Assembly (NCBI GenBank): GCA_029247205.1
Contig: JAQWLT010000038.1
Location: 1 to 53,340 of the forward strand
Origin: Phycisphaerales bacterium
GTDB taxonomy: Bacteria > Planctomycetota > Phycisphaerae > Phycisphaerales > SM1A02
Direction: 5' to 3'
Length of the DNA stretch: 53,340 nucleotides
Position numbers and translations under genes: made by a program. The notes below the pieces were generated by a model, which searched no databases, was not told the origin of the DNA, and saw only the letters and a program-made list of their open reading frames with translations. Shown here piece after piece: positions 8,375 to 17,754 of the stretch (position 1 is its first letter; the number at the start of each line of letters is the position of its first letter).

Positions 8375-11300
8375 ATGCTGCATGTATTACTGGCCACTGC
8401 GGTTTTAGTCGGCGCACCAACCGCGCCCGATGGGTACTCGATTAGTGTCTTTGCGCAGCAGCCAGAGGTACTTGATCCGGTTGCGTTCTGCTTTGATGAA
8501 CATGGCACGCTCTTCGTGGCCGAGACCCAGCGCCAAGAGCGGGGTGTCGAAGACAATCGTAATTCGCCATTTTGGCTGATTGACGACCTTGCTTCTCGGA
8601 CGGTCGAAGATCGATATCGCCTGTACGAAAAGTGGGCCCATAAACGAGAGTCTGGGATCGACTTCTATCGCGAGTGGGCTGACGTGGTGGTGCAGCTTCG
8701 GGACACGAATGATGACGGCGTGATTGATGAACGGCTTGTATTTGCCGGCCCCTTTGATGAAGTGCTCGACGGCACTGGCGCTGGCGTTTTGTCAATTGGC
8801 GGCGACCTCTGGTATACGAACATCCCAAATCTTTGGCGGCTGCGGGATGTCGACGGAGATGGCGTCGCTGACGAGCAGGAGTCGCTCCATCGCGGATTCG
8901 GCGTACGTGTTGCCTTGCGTGGTCATGACATGCATGGTCTTGTTATGGGCCCAGATGGCCGACTGTATTGGTCAATCGGCGATCGTGGATATCACATCGA
9001 GTTACCAGATGGGCGCATACTTGAAGATCCAGCGGCGGGCGCGGTATTTCGATGCGAACTCGATGGCACAGACCTTGAGGTGTTTCATACGGGTCTGCGT
9101 AATCCACAAGAACTTGCCTTTGACCAATGGGGCAATTTGTTTACTGGCGATAACAACTCTGACTCCGAAGACCGAGCACGCGTTGTATATGTCGCCGAAG
9201 GTGGTGAGACTGGTTGGGATATGTCGTATCAGACGCTGACCGGCGACAACGATCGTGGCCCATGGGTGCAGGAGGGTGTCTGGAAGATGGATCATCCAGG
9301 CCGTCCTGCCTGGGTATTGCCACCGATATCGCACGTTGGAAGTGGGCCATCAGGTCTGACCTATCTGCCTGGACCAGGACACATTGATCGATACACCAAC
9401 ACTCGTTTCTTAATGTGCGATTTCCGCGGCAGTCCACCAGCAAGTAGCGTGCTTGCCTTTGGTGTAGAGCCCGATGGCGCAGGCTTCAAAGTTGCAGACA
9501 TCCACCCATTTGTGAAAGGGGTGCTGTGTACTGATGTGGAAATGGGCTGGGATGGCGCGGTCTACATTTCGGACTGGGTCCAAGGATGGGGGAGCAGTGA
9601 GACCGGTCGGATTTTACGTGTTACGCACGATGAACGCACCAATGAGCCAATCATTGCAGAGGCAGCCACCCTTGTGCGAGAAGGATTTGCCCACAGGGAC
9701 TTGGCTGAACTTGCCTCGCTTCTGACGCACGACGACATGCGAATTCGACTTCGAGCCGAGTGGGCGATGGCCGATCGAGGGGAAGACGCGATTGATGTGA
9801 TGACAGCTGTGGCTGGTGAGTCCAATCAACTTGCCCGTCTGCATGCAATCTGGGGGTTAGGTATTGTTAACCGCCGCTTTGATGTTGGTGATCGAGCAAT
9901 GCAGGCGGTGCTTGAGCACGCATGGGATGAAGATGCTCAGACGCGAGCTCAAGTTGCAAAGGTTCTTGGCGATGCCGCCTACGCCCCTGCGATCGATGAC
10001 CTTCTTGGCCTTGCCTTTGATGAATCTCTACAGGTCGTGTACCACGCCCTCATTGCCCTAGGCAAGATAGGCGATGAAAGGGCGACCGACGTCGTCGCTG
10101 AGGTGCTCTGGACCAATGACAACCAAGACAAATGGATTCGGCACGCGTGCGTGATGGCACTTGCGGGCATCGACGACCACGATCGCCTGCTCACGCTTCT
10201 TGGTGACGCCCAAGCTTCAGTGCGATTGGGAGCTGTACTCGCACTTCGCAAGACTGGCGATCCAGATGTGGCGTTGGCGCTTCGAGACCCCGACCCATTT
10301 ATTGCAGCAGAGGCGGCGCGGGCCGTGCACGACGCCGAAATCTGGGAGGCCATGGGTCAACTTGCTGATGTTGCTGCCAATCTTCCAACAGGCGACACGA
10401 TTGAGTCGCGATCCATCGGTCGCCGCGCAGTCGAGGCGGCCTCTCGCCGCGGTACACCTCGCGATGCTGAGGCGATTGCTCGTATTGCAAACAACGAGTT
10501 GATGTCCCTGATCGTGCGGCTTGAAGCAGCGAGGTCACTTGCTGACTGGGCAACGCCAGGCCCACGCGATCGCGTGACCGGACGATACCGTGCCATTCCC
10601 CCACGAAACCCGCAGAATGCGAAGCATCACATCCAGTCACTCTTGCCAATGATCGCTTCGCAAGAAGGTGAACTTGGCGAGCAAGGCCGTGCTGCTGCCG
10701 AAGTATTCGGCGTGTCACTGGATCCTGATGCCATGCTTGCGATCTTGAGTGGTGGAGATCAGGCCGTTTCTGCTCGTGTTGATTGTCTGCTTCACCTTTC
10801 GAGGATTGAATCACATCACACCCAAGCCATAGATCTGGCCCTGAAGGCTGGCGTTCCGGCGTTGCATGCACAGGCGATTCGATTGGCTGCACCGGAAGTG
10901 GGTGTGTACCTTGCCCGCGTTGGCTTGACTGGAGACGAGCCAATGGTGCATCGCGCCGCGTTTGAGGTTATTGCTCAGGCAGAAGGTCCGGCTTCTCTTG
11001 TTGGTGTCGATGACCGCGTAACGGCAGAGACGCTTCTTGACCTATTAGAGGCCCGTGAACCAGGTGTTGTAACCGATGCCAAGTGGGCCGCAGCTGCGAT
11101 CGGGGGTGACCCGGCGAGAGGTCTGTGGCTGATTGAGAATCATTCGTCAGCCTCCTGTATTCGATGTCATATCACAGAGGGTCGCGGCGGAATTGCTGGG
11201 CCATCGTTGGGTGATGTGGGCAGTCGTCTCTCGCCTCAAGAAATCTTGCAATCGATTATCGATCCACAAGCAGTTGTTGCGGAAGGGTACGGCCATGTCT

Positions 11301-11392
11301 CCGCTATGCCTGAGATGAAAGAGACACTGACCCCACTTGAAGTACGCCACATTGTGGCCTATCTCACGACATGTCAGGAGGCTCCTCAATGA
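8375..11392 (+). CDS. PVC-type beta-propeller dehydrogenase-like protein with HEAT repeats and C-terminal cytochrome c
   Basis: 1005-residue exported protein. A short signal-like N-terminus (MLHVLLATAVLVGAPTAP) is followed by an approximately 400-residue beta-propeller of the PVC-type membrane-bound dehydrogenase class, recognisable by PDGYSISVFA, LRDTNDDGVIDE, RDVDGDGVADE, GPDGRLYWSIGDRGYH and the TGLRNPQELAFDQWGNLF loop. Residues about 420-900 are alternating helices with HEAT-like periodicity (LRAEWAMADRG, VRLGAVLALRKTGD). The last 80 residues form a cytochrome c domain: CIRCH at 928-932 for covalent heme, with the methionines of SAMPEM as candidate axial ligands. It should sit in the periplasm and pass electrons from an unknown substrate. 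ATG 8375 is preferred over a TTG further upstream. It overlaps the next gene by ATGA, so the two are probably translated together. Confidence 0.85.
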   Translation: MLHVLLATAVLVGAPTAPDGYSISVFAQQPEVLDPVAFCFDEHGTLFVAETQRQERGVEDNRNSPFWLIDDLASRTVEDRYRLYEKWAHKRESGIDFYREWADVVVQLRDTNDDGVIDERLVFAGPFDEVLDGTGAGVLSIGGDLWYTNIPNLWRLRDVDGDGVADEQESLHRGFGVRVALRGHDMHGLVMGPDGRLYWSIGDRGYHIELPDGRILEDPAAGAVFRCELDGTDLEVFHTGLRNPQELAFDQWGNLFTGDNNSDSEDRARVVYVAEGGETGWDMSYQTLTGDNDRGPWVQEGVWKMDHPGRPAWVLPPISHVGSGPSGLTYLPGPGHIDRYTNTRFLMCDFRGSPPASSVLAFGVEPDGAGFKVADIHPFVKGVLCTDVEMGWDGAVYISDWVQGWGSSETGRILRVTHDERTNEPIIAEAATLVREGFAHRDLAELASLLTHDDMRIRLRAEWAMADRGEDAIDVMTAVAGESNQLARLHAIWGLGIVNRRFDVGDRAMQAVLEHAWDEDAQTRAQVAKVLGDAAYAPAIDDLLGLAFDESLQVVYHALIALGKIGDERATDVVAEVLWTNDNQDKWIRHACVMALAGIDDHDRLLTLLGDAQASVRLGAVLALRKTGDPDVALALRDPDPFIAAEAARAVHDAEIWEAMGQLADVAANLPTGDTIESRSIGRRAVEAASRRGTPRDAEAIARIANNELMSLIVRLEAARSLADWATPGPRDRVTGRYRAIPPRNPQNAKHHIQSLLPMIASQEGELGEQGRAAAEVFGVSLDPDAMLAILSGGDQAVSARVDCLLHLSRIESHHTQAIDLALKAGVPALHAQAIRLAAPEVGVYLARVGLTGDEPMVHRAAFEVIAQAEGPASLVGVDDRVTAETLLDLLEAREPGVVTDAKWAAAAIGGDPARGLWLIENHSSASCIRCHITEGRGGIAGPSLGDVGSRLSPQEILQSIIDPQAVVAEGYGHVSAMPEMKETLTPLEVRHIVAYLTTCQEAPQ
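11376..11381 (+). promoter_or_regulatory. Perfect Shine-Dalgarno AGGAGG deciding the start of the second propeller gene
   Basis: AGGAGG lies seven bases before ATG 11389 and immediately after another in-frame ATG at 11371. The latter would have no ribosome site, so 11389, which also gives an ATGA overlap with the upstream stop, is the better start. Confidence 0.8.
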
Positions 11393-14300
11393 TTCCACTC
11401 TTGCTCTGTTGCTCGATGCTTGGTGTTTCAGATTCGTCGCTGCTGCAACTCGAGTCAGGGGACACGATCACCATCGTTGGTAATACATTCGCCGAGCGGA
11501 TGCAACACTTCCCGTATTTCGAAGCGGGCCTCCGCGCGGCTTATCCTGATCTTGATGTGCATGTCCGTAACCTCGCATGGAGCGCCGACGAAGTTGCGTT
11601 GCAGCCGCGGCCACTGAACTTTGTAGGCATGGACACTCACATCGATCGTGTCGGGACTGATGTATTAATCGCGTGCTTTGGCATGAATGAATCATTTGCC
11701 GGCGAGGACGGCCTATTGCAATTTCGGCGTGATCTTGGCACATGGCTTGATGAGCACGCGAAGTACAGGATCATTCTTGTCTCCCCCATTGCCCACGAGT
11801 CACTCGGCGGTCGCATGCGTGAGGGGGACGCGCACACGTTTGACATTGCGCGATATACGGCTGTCATGCGAGACGAGTCGCAGCGTCGCGGCGTGCCATT
11901 CATTGATCTCCATCGACCCATGCGAGAAGCGATGGCAGGTGATCGTGAACTGACGATCAACGGCATTCATCTTAATGATGCCGGCTACAAGGTGGTCGCT
12001 CGGGAGATGTTGGTGCGGCTTGGCATCGATCCTTCTGGCCTTGATGCGACGCCCGAACGATTGGCAAACTTGCGCGAGAAAAATCGCTGGGTCTTTGAGC
12101 GATTTCGTCCGACCAATACCGAGTATGTCTACGGACGTCGGCATGCGCCATTTGGTGTCGACAACTTCCCTGCCGAAATGCAGCGGCTAGAAGATCTCGT
12201 GGCCGCCGCCGATGTGGCGATCGCAGAGGGCAAGCGTGTTGATGGCAGATCATTGCTCGCTGCCATGGAGCCGCTACCTGTTCCCCAAGTCCCCGAGCCC
12301 GATTGGGACGATGTTTCTACGCCGCCACAAGATCGACCGGTGCCTGCACCCACCGATCAGGTTGACAACTTTGTGCTTCCAGATGGTTGGTCCATCAATA
12401 GTTTCGCAAGCGAAGACGAATTTCCAGAACTCGCCAATCCAATCGCCATGAACTTTGATGGTGAGGGGCGACTCTGGGTAATTGTTGCGCCAACCTATCC
12501 GCATGTCATGCCAGGCGAGAAGCCTGCAGACAAACTGATTGTGCTCGAAGACACCGACCATGACGGTCACGCCGACACGCTGAAGGTTTTTGCCGACGGT
12601 TTGTATATCCCGACTGGATTCGCAACCAATGGCGACGAGGCGTGGGTGGTTAGTCAACCGAATCTGCTGCATGTCGTCGATACAGATGGCGATGGCGTAT
12701 CAGATTTCCGCGAGATCGTGTTGCACGGTTTTGGTCCTGAGGACAGCCACCATGCAATGAGCGCGTTTGCTCGGCCTCCGGACGGAAGCATCTACTTTCA
12801 AGAAGGCACCTTCCATCATTCACAAATTGAGTCACCGGACGGTCCGAGGCGTTCGATCAATGCGGCGGTGTATCGCTATGACCCCGACACTGCTGAGGTC
12901 GAGGTTGCTTCATCTTGGCCATGGGCGAACCCGTGGGGGCATGTTGTTGATGTATGGGGGCGCAGCATCATCACTGATGGCACCAGCGCATCGTCCCGAC
13001 GGCTGACGCATATTGCTGGGGCGCATGCATATCCAGACACCCTCAAGGGTTCACCTGAGGTACGCGGCGTTCCATCGTTTACGCCGTCTAGCCGCCGGCC
13101 AGCAGGCGGCACCGAAATTCTTGGTGGCTCACACCTTCCACCCGAGGCACGGGGCCGAATGGTTATTCCACAGAACATCGGCTACTACGGACTGCACTGG
13201 TATGACCTTGATGAAGTCGACTCTGGGTATGCGGCGACTGCGGTGGACCCTGACCTGGTGTATTCCACCGACCCAACCTGCCGGCCGGTTGACGTAGAAG
13301 TCGGCCCAGACGGCGCGATCTACATGCTTGACTGGGCCAACCCGATTGTTGGGCATATGCAGTTCAGCGTGCGAGACCCACGGCGAGACCACACGCATGG
13401 TCGTGTATGGCGCATTACCAAGAACGACTCCCCGCCTCTCGAGTGGGAGCCACTTGGCGAGTTGGAGATTCCTGCCTTGCTTGCCAATCTCGAGGGCGAG
13501 GCACCATGGTCTGTTCGGCGAAGTCGAATTGAGTTGCAGCGGCGGCCAGCCGACGAAGTTCTGCCAGAGGCGGTGGCCTGGGCGGATCGCTTGGACGATT
13601 CACACGCGCTGCTAGAAACACTTTGGTTGCATCAGGCCCATGGTGTTGTGAATGAAGGCTTGCTCGATCGTGTCTTGAGTTCGGATGAGCCGCGAGCGAG
13701 GGCTGCGGCAGTGGCAGTGCTGCGAACATGGCGAGATGAGATCGATGTTATCGATCGACTTCGTCCAGCTGTTCTGGACGTTGACGCAGGCGTGCGTGTG
13801 GAAGCGATTTTAGCGTTGGGGTTTGTTGAAGACCCTCGCTCAGTTGAACTCTTGAGTCTTGCGATGCGCCAGCCAGTCGATGCCGGGACACGAGCTGTCT
13901 TGGCCCGCTCACTTGCGATGCTTGAACCCTTCGGTACGCCAGGTGGCGAGGGCACCGAGGCGTGGCGGCTTGCCAAACTATCTGATAGCGAATTACTTGC
14001 TGAGCCACTCGGTCACTTCTCTTCTGTAGAGATGATGATCCGTAGTTCGTTGTCCATTGCCGATCGCCGCTCAGCGGCGGACTGGCTTGCGGCGAAGTCG
14101 GACCGACCAGTGGCGTTTGAGGTATGGGATGCAGTTCGTGGAGCGCCAGAGGGAGGCGGCATCGAGGTGCTTCTCTCGTTAACACCGGAAGAGTTGTTGC
14201 CGCTGCGCGAGTCAATGCAGTTAATGCTCGACGATCGCGATCCGATGATGCGACGCAATGCTTGGGCCGGTCTGGCACAGGTCGATGGTTGGGACCAAGC

Positions 14301-15441
14301 ATGGTCGGCTGCGTCAGTTGGGCGAGGGACGATGCGGCGAGTGGATTTGTTGGGTGCTGCCGCTCAGTGGCCGGTGATTGCTGGTGCCCCTGGAGCCACG
14401 ACCATGTCCTTGTTGCTTAAGGACGGGCCGCAGGACCAGAGCGGGGCAGTTGTGGGGCAGCGCATTCGAGTGGAACTTGACGGCAATGCCACACTGACGT
14501 TGGCTGAGGTTGAGGTAATCAGTGGCGGGCAAAATGTCGCCCTCGGCAAGCCTTGTTCGCAGTCCACCACGCGGTGGGAGGGTGTGGCGAGTCGGGCAGT
14601 AGACGGTGACGCCAATGGCGCATGGGAGGACGGCGCATCCACTCATACAACTGAGGGTGCACCTGATCCGTGGTGGGAAGTTGATCTTGGTAGCGATGTC
14701 GGCATCGAACGAGTGGTTCTACACAACCGCATTGATCGGCCATATCACAAGCGTCTTGAGGGCTTCAGTCTTGTCGTACTGAACTCTGCTGGCGATGAGG
14801 TGTGGCGTCAGGACGACAATCCAGCGCCTGAGTACCGCGTTGAGATTGTGCCAGGTGGCGATACTGATTTGCCAGTCCGCGTTGCAGCCATGGATGCGAT
14901 GGCGGCGACTGCGCCGTCGGCTGAAACACTGACTACGTTGGCGCTATGGGCGGCTTCCGGTGAGGAGCACGTGCGATTGCAATCTGCGATGGCGATGGAT
15001 CGGGTGCCTGAATCTTTGTGGCCCGAGAAGTTATCGCAGCACCGACTGAAGCGAGTAAAGATCGGGACGGTTCCCCACAAGATGATGTACGACATCAAAC
15101 GGTTCGATGTATTTGCCGGTCAGCCCGTCGAGTTGGAACTGGTGAACACGGACAAGATGCCTCATAATCTCATCATCGCCAAGCCAGGGTCATTGCGGCG
15201 GATTGGTCGAGCGGCCGATGCGCAGGGACTCGATGGCGAAGCAGCAGAACGCCACTATGTACCTGACGTCGATGGAATACTCCACGCTTCGCCCCTGGTG
15301 CTCGAAGGAAAGACGGAGTATTTACGATTCCTCGCGCCCGACCGACCTGGCCGCTACCCATATGTATGCACCTACCCAGCGCACTGGCAAATGATGAACG
15401 GCGTCATGGGTGTTCGTAGGTTTGATCAGGCGGGCAATTGA
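11389..15441 (+). CDS. Giant secreted protein: SGNH-like, PVC propeller, HEAT, F5/8-type C and cupredoxin domains
   Basis: 1350 residues after a short hydrophobic N-terminus (MIPLLLCCSMLG). Domain order: SGNH-hydrolase-like fold about 20-235 (GMNESFAG, GIHLNDAGYK); beta-propeller about 325-690 with LEDTDHDGHAD, VDTDGDGVSDF and VGPDGAIYMLDWANP; HEAT-like helices about 700-1010; a carbohydrate-binding F5/8-type C-like domain about 1020-1150 (NVALGKPCSQSTT, AVDG); and a type-1 copper domain at the end. The copper ligands read as in azurin: His1259 (MPHN), Cys1327, His1332 and Met1336 in CTYPAHWQMM. There is no CxxCH, so copper rather than heme would carry electrons. The SGNH motifs are degenerate: GNT where GDS is usual, and NGIH where DxxH is usual. 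Coupled to the upstream heme-bearing homologue. The role is unknown; sugar or polysaccharide oxidation is a guess. Confidence 0.85.
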   Translation: MIPLLLCCSMLGVSDSSLLQLESGDTITIVGNTFAERMQHFPYFEAGLRAAYPDLDVHVRNLAWSADEVALQPRPLNFVGMDTHIDRVGTDVLIACFGMNESFAGEDGLLQFRRDLGTWLDEHAKYRIILVSPIAHESLGGRMREGDAHTFDIARYTAVMRDESQRRGVPFIDLHRPMREAMAGDRELTINGIHLNDAGYKVVAREMLVRLGIDPSGLDATPERLANLREKNRWVFERFRPTNTEYVYGRRHAPFGVDNFPAEMQRLEDLVAAADVAIAEGKRVDGRSLLAAMEPLPVPQVPEPDWDDVSTPPQDRPVPAPTDQVDNFVLPDGWSINSFASEDEFPELANPIAMNFDGEGRLWVIVAPTYPHVMPGEKPADKLIVLEDTDHDGHADTLKVFADGLYIPTGFATNGDEAWVVSQPNLLHVVDTDGDGVSDFREIVLHGFGPEDSHHAMSAFARPPDGSIYFQEGTFHHSQIESPDGPRRSINAAVYRYDPDTAEVEVASSWPWANPWGHVVDVWGRSIITDGTSASSRRLTHIAGAHAYPDTLKGSPEVRGVPSFTPSSRRPAGGTEILGGSHLPPEARGRMVIPQNIGYYGLHWYDLDEVDSGYAATAVDPDLVYSTDPTCRPVDVEVGPDGAIYMLDWANPIVGHMQFSVRDPRRDHTHGRVWRITKNDSPPLEWEPLGELEIPALLANLEGEAPWSVRRSRIELQRRPADEVLPEAVAWADRLDDSHALLETLWLHQAHGVVNEGLLDRVLSSDEPRARAAAVAVLRTWRDEIDVIDRLRPAVLDVDAGVRVEAILALGFVEDPRSVELLSLAMRQPVDAGTRAVLARSLAMLEPFGTPGGEGTEAWRLAKLSDSELLAEPLGHFSSVEMMIRSSLSIADRRSAADWLAAKSDRPVAFEVWDAVRGAPEGGGIEVLLSLTPEELLPLRESMQLMLDDRDPMMRRNAWAGLAQVDGWDQAWSAASVGRGTMRRVDLLGAAAQWPVIAGAPGATTMSLLLKDGPQDQSGAVVGQRIRVELDGNATLTLAEVEVISGGQNVALGKPCSQSTTRWEGVASRAVDGDANGAWEDGASTHTTEGAPDPWWEVDLGSDVGIERVVLHNRIDRPYHKRLEGFSLVVLNSAGDEVWRQDDNPAPEYRVEIVPGGDTDLPVRVAAMDAMAATAPSAETLTTLALWAASGEEHVRLQSAMAMDRVPESLWPEKLSQHRLKRVKIGTVPHKMMYDIKRFDVFAGQPVELELVNTDKMPHNLIIAKPGSLRRIGRAADAQGLDGEAAERHYVPDVDGILHASPLVLEGKTEYLRFLAPDRPGRYPYVCTYPAHWQMMNGVMGVRRFDQAGN

Positions 15442-15530
15442 GTAGTTTGTCACGCCAGCACTTACAATAATACCGCGACGTAACTCGTTGCAGTGCATGG
15501 GGAATAATAAACCGTTGGGTCAATGGAGCC

Positions 15531-16241
15531 ATGGAAATCATATTTGGCATTGTGGTGCTCGGTCTCGTCTGTGTTGTCGCATACTTTGCGTATCAACAGC
15601 GACAGAAGCGGATTGCTGCCATGGCGGCGTTGGCATCACAACTGGGTCTTCAGTTCTCGGAGGGCCAAGACCATGGCCACGATGACCGCTTCGCTCAGTT
15701 TGCAATATTCCGCAGTGGCACTCGGCGCATCGCCTACAACACAATGAGCGGATCGATAGCGATCGGACCATTTACTCAGTCAGTTGTGCTCGGTGACTTC
15801 AAATACACCGTCGAATCTGGATCGGGCAAGAACCGTCGTCGCGTGACCAAGCGATTCAGTTATGTACTTGTATCGATGCCGCATTCAGATGTTCCAGAAC
15901 TCCTTCTTCGGGGCGAAAACTTTTTCGATCGCATCGGTAATTTCTTCGGCTTCGACGACATTGATTTTGAGTCAAGTGAATTCAGTCGCCGCTTTCATGT
16001 GTCTAGTTCCCACAAGCGATTTGCATGGGATCTAATCGACCCGCGCATGATGGATTTTCTGATGACGGAGGACTCGCCGGTTGTGGATATGGAAGGGGGT
16101 TGGATGTGTTTGGCCGATGCCAGAGTGTGGTCGACTGAAACATTTAGTGAGCGCCTGGACTTTGCAGGAAGATTCCTTGATCATTGGCCTGATCACGTCG
16201 TTCGAGGATTAAACGAAGGCCGTTACAAGGAGTCCGATTGA
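15531..16241 (+). CDS. Membrane-anchored protein of unknown function, LemA neighbour
   Basis: 236 residues. One N-terminal membrane helix (IIFGIVVLGLVCVVAYFAYQ) is followed by a basic stretch and a soluble domain of mixed beta/alpha character. Repeated Phe-rich segments (GENFFDRIGNFFGF, FSRRFHVSSSHKRFAWDL) suggest a compact cytoplasmic domain near the membrane. It ends one base before a LemA-family gene with its own good ribosome site, so both are probably one transcript. I do not recognise the family with certainty; DUF3137-like proteins have a comparable layout and often neighbour lemA, but that link is a guess. An 89-bp gap separates it from the propeller operon, with no clear terminator. 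Confidence 0.7.
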   Translation: MEIIFGIVVLGLVCVVAYFAYQQRQKRIAAMAALASQLGLQFSEGQDHGHDDRFAQFAIFRSGTRRIAYNTMSGSIAIGPFTQSVVLGDFKYTVESGSGKNRRRVTKRFSYVLVSMPHSDVPELLLRGENFFDRIGNFFGFDDIDFESSEFSRRFHVSSSHKRFAWDLIDPRMMDFLMTEDSPVVDMEGGWMCLADARVWSTETFSERLDFAGRFLDHWPDHVVRGLNEGRYKESD

Positions 16242-16242
16242 C

Positions 16243-16803
16243 ATGGCATGGGTCGTTCCATTGTGCATTGTCGTTGGCGTCGGCTTGGTCGGGTTGTTGT
16301 GGTATGTCGTTGTGTACAACCGTTTTGTTTCACTGCGAAATCATCTCAAAGAGAGTTGGTCTGACGTCGACGTTGAACTCAAGCGTCGCTACGACCTTGT
16401 CCCGAATCTCGTACGAACGGCGAAGGGCTATGCCGCGCATGAGAATGGTGTCTTTGAATCAATTACCAAGGCACGCGCAGCTGCGGTTGCGAACACAGGC
16501 GATCCCTCTCACCAATCAGCCGATGAGCAACGCTTGGTCGGTCAACTAGGGAGGCTCTTCGTTGTAGCCGAGGCTTATCCAGAACTTAAAGCTGATCAAA
16601 ACTTTCTTGATCTACAAGAGGAACTGAGCAACACTGAAGACAGAATTGCTGCAGCGCGGCGTTTCTTTAATGGAAATGTTCGTGAACTCAACACCTTGCG
16701 CGAGTCCTTCCCCTCGAGCATCGTTGCAGGGATGGCTAAAGTCGAAGCGGCGGGCTACTTTGAGGTCGCAGATCACACCGAACGAGCGAATCCGAAGATC
16801 TGA
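16243..16803 (+). CDS. lemA: LemA family membrane protein (first copy)
   Basis: 186 residues. One N-terminal membrane helix (VVPLCIVVGVGLVGLLWYVVV) is followed by the LemA helical bundle: NRFVSLRNHLKESWSDVDVE, then LKRRYDLVPNLVRTAKGYA, ALSO the family's C-terminal block with YPELKADQNFLDLQEELSNT, TEDRIAAARRFFNGNVRELN and FPSSIVAG. LemA proteins have a short periplasmic N-terminus and a cytoplasmic coiled-coil bundle; their biochemical role is not settled, although they commonly travel with M48 metalloproteases. AAGGAG at 16228-16233 supports the ATG. This copy is paired with the preceding unknown membrane protein and not with a protease. The window holds a second LemA at 32240, only moderately similar by eye. 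Confidence 0.9.
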   Translation: MAWVVPLCIVVGVGLVGLLWYVVVYNRFVSLRNHLKESWSDVDVELKRRYDLVPNLVRTAKGYAAHENGVFESITKARAAAVANTGDPSHQSADEQRLVGQLGRLFVVAEAYPELKADQNFLDLQEELSNTEDRIAAARRFFNGNVRELNTLRESFPSSIVAGMAKVEAAGYFEVADHTERANPKI

Positions 16804-16863
16804 AACTTGTTCGCAGTTCTGCTCGAGCGCTCGATTTGCGGGCGGTTATTGTTGTGTGGCGTT

Positions 16864-17742
16864 TTAGCCACGTTCTTCGGTTAAACGTGCGCTCATTGCC
16901 AAAGTTGTTGCAGGGGTTGTGCCGCAACAACCACCAACAACCGAGGCGCCTGCATCTATCCATGCCATCCCATATTCAGCAAAGCGATTTGGGTCGACTG
17001 CGTCAGTGCTGACCCAAGCTCCATGCTCGTCTGCGTAGCCTATGTTTCCATAGGCGGCGATTCGCATGTCGTTGGGGAGTGTGGCCCGTAGGTTTGCCAC
17101 ATGTTCTGTGAGCGAGGGGGCGCTGACGCAGTTGACCCCTATGAAGGTCGCTCCGCGGAGTGCTGGCGCGATTTCGCCTATCGCCGTGCCATCAAGCAGT
17201 GCGCCATTGGGCGAGAGGCAGAAGCAGATGCTCCAGCAACCAGGCGCAAGTTCCTTGGCCGCCTCGATCGCAGCGAGCGCTTCGTGTGCGCTGCACATGG
17301 TTTCAATCAGTACAAGATCAACGCCTGCATCCATCAGATTTCCGATGAGTTCTGCGTGTTCCCGTCGGCATGTCTCGGTGTCCGGTGCATGGTCTGGGCT
17401 GTAGCAGTCCTCTAGCGGCGCCACGCTGCCAAACACCATGGCGGCAGAATTCACGTCGTCGCGGGCGGCTTGCGCGATCGCTACGGCTTGGCGTGTGAGG
17501 TCAGCGGCGAGATGCCCGAGGCCCGCCTTGGCGAGCGAGCGTTGGTGGGTTCGGAACGTATTGGTTGTGATGGCGCCAGCTCCGGCCGCGAGATAGGCTG
17601 CGTGCACGTCCTGCAAGATGCTTGGTGCATTGAGGATTGCGTTTGCTGACCAGAGTGGAAGATCAATGTCTACACCGCGTCGCTCAAGTTCGGAACCCGT
17701 TGCGCCATCAAGCAGCAGGATGTCATCGGGAAGTTCACGCAT
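16864..17742 (-). CDS. Homocysteine S-methyltransferase family protein
   Basis: 292 residues from ATG 17742; an ATG at 17754 would add four residues and neither has a clear ribosome site. The fold is the zinc-dependent methyltransferase (beta/alpha)8 barrel shared by MmuM, betaine-homocysteine methyltransferase and the N-terminal part of MetH. The start of the barrel reads LLLDGATGSELERRG. The three zinc cysteines are in GVNC and GGCCGTTP near the C-terminus. It transfers a methyl group from a donor such as S-methylmethionine to homocysteine, yielding methionine; the donor cannot be decided from sequence. The reading frame remains open far upstream of the start, but that part has no family similarity. 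It converges on lemA with 60 bp between stops. Confidence 0.85.
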   Translation of the reverse strand: MRELPDDILLLDGATGSELERRGVDIDLPLWSANAILNAPSILQDVHAAYLAAGAGAITTNTFRTHQRSLAKAGLGHLAADLTRQAVAIAQAARDDVNSAAMVFGSVAPLEDCYSPDHAPDTETCRREHAELIGNLMDAGVDLVLIETMCSAHEALAAIEAAKELAPGCWSICFCLSPNGALLDGTAIGEIAPALRGATFIGVNCVSAPSLTEHVANLRATLPNDMRIAAYGNIGYADEHGAWVSTDAVDPNRFAEYGMAWIDAGASVVGGCCGTTPATTLAMSARLTEERG

Positions 17743-17754
17743 GCACCGGAGCAT

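Noticed and set aside
16856-16871. GTGGC-GCCAC hairpin between lemA and the methyltransferase as terminator
   Set aside because: Five-bp stem overlapping the methyltransferase stop codon without a T-run; too weak.
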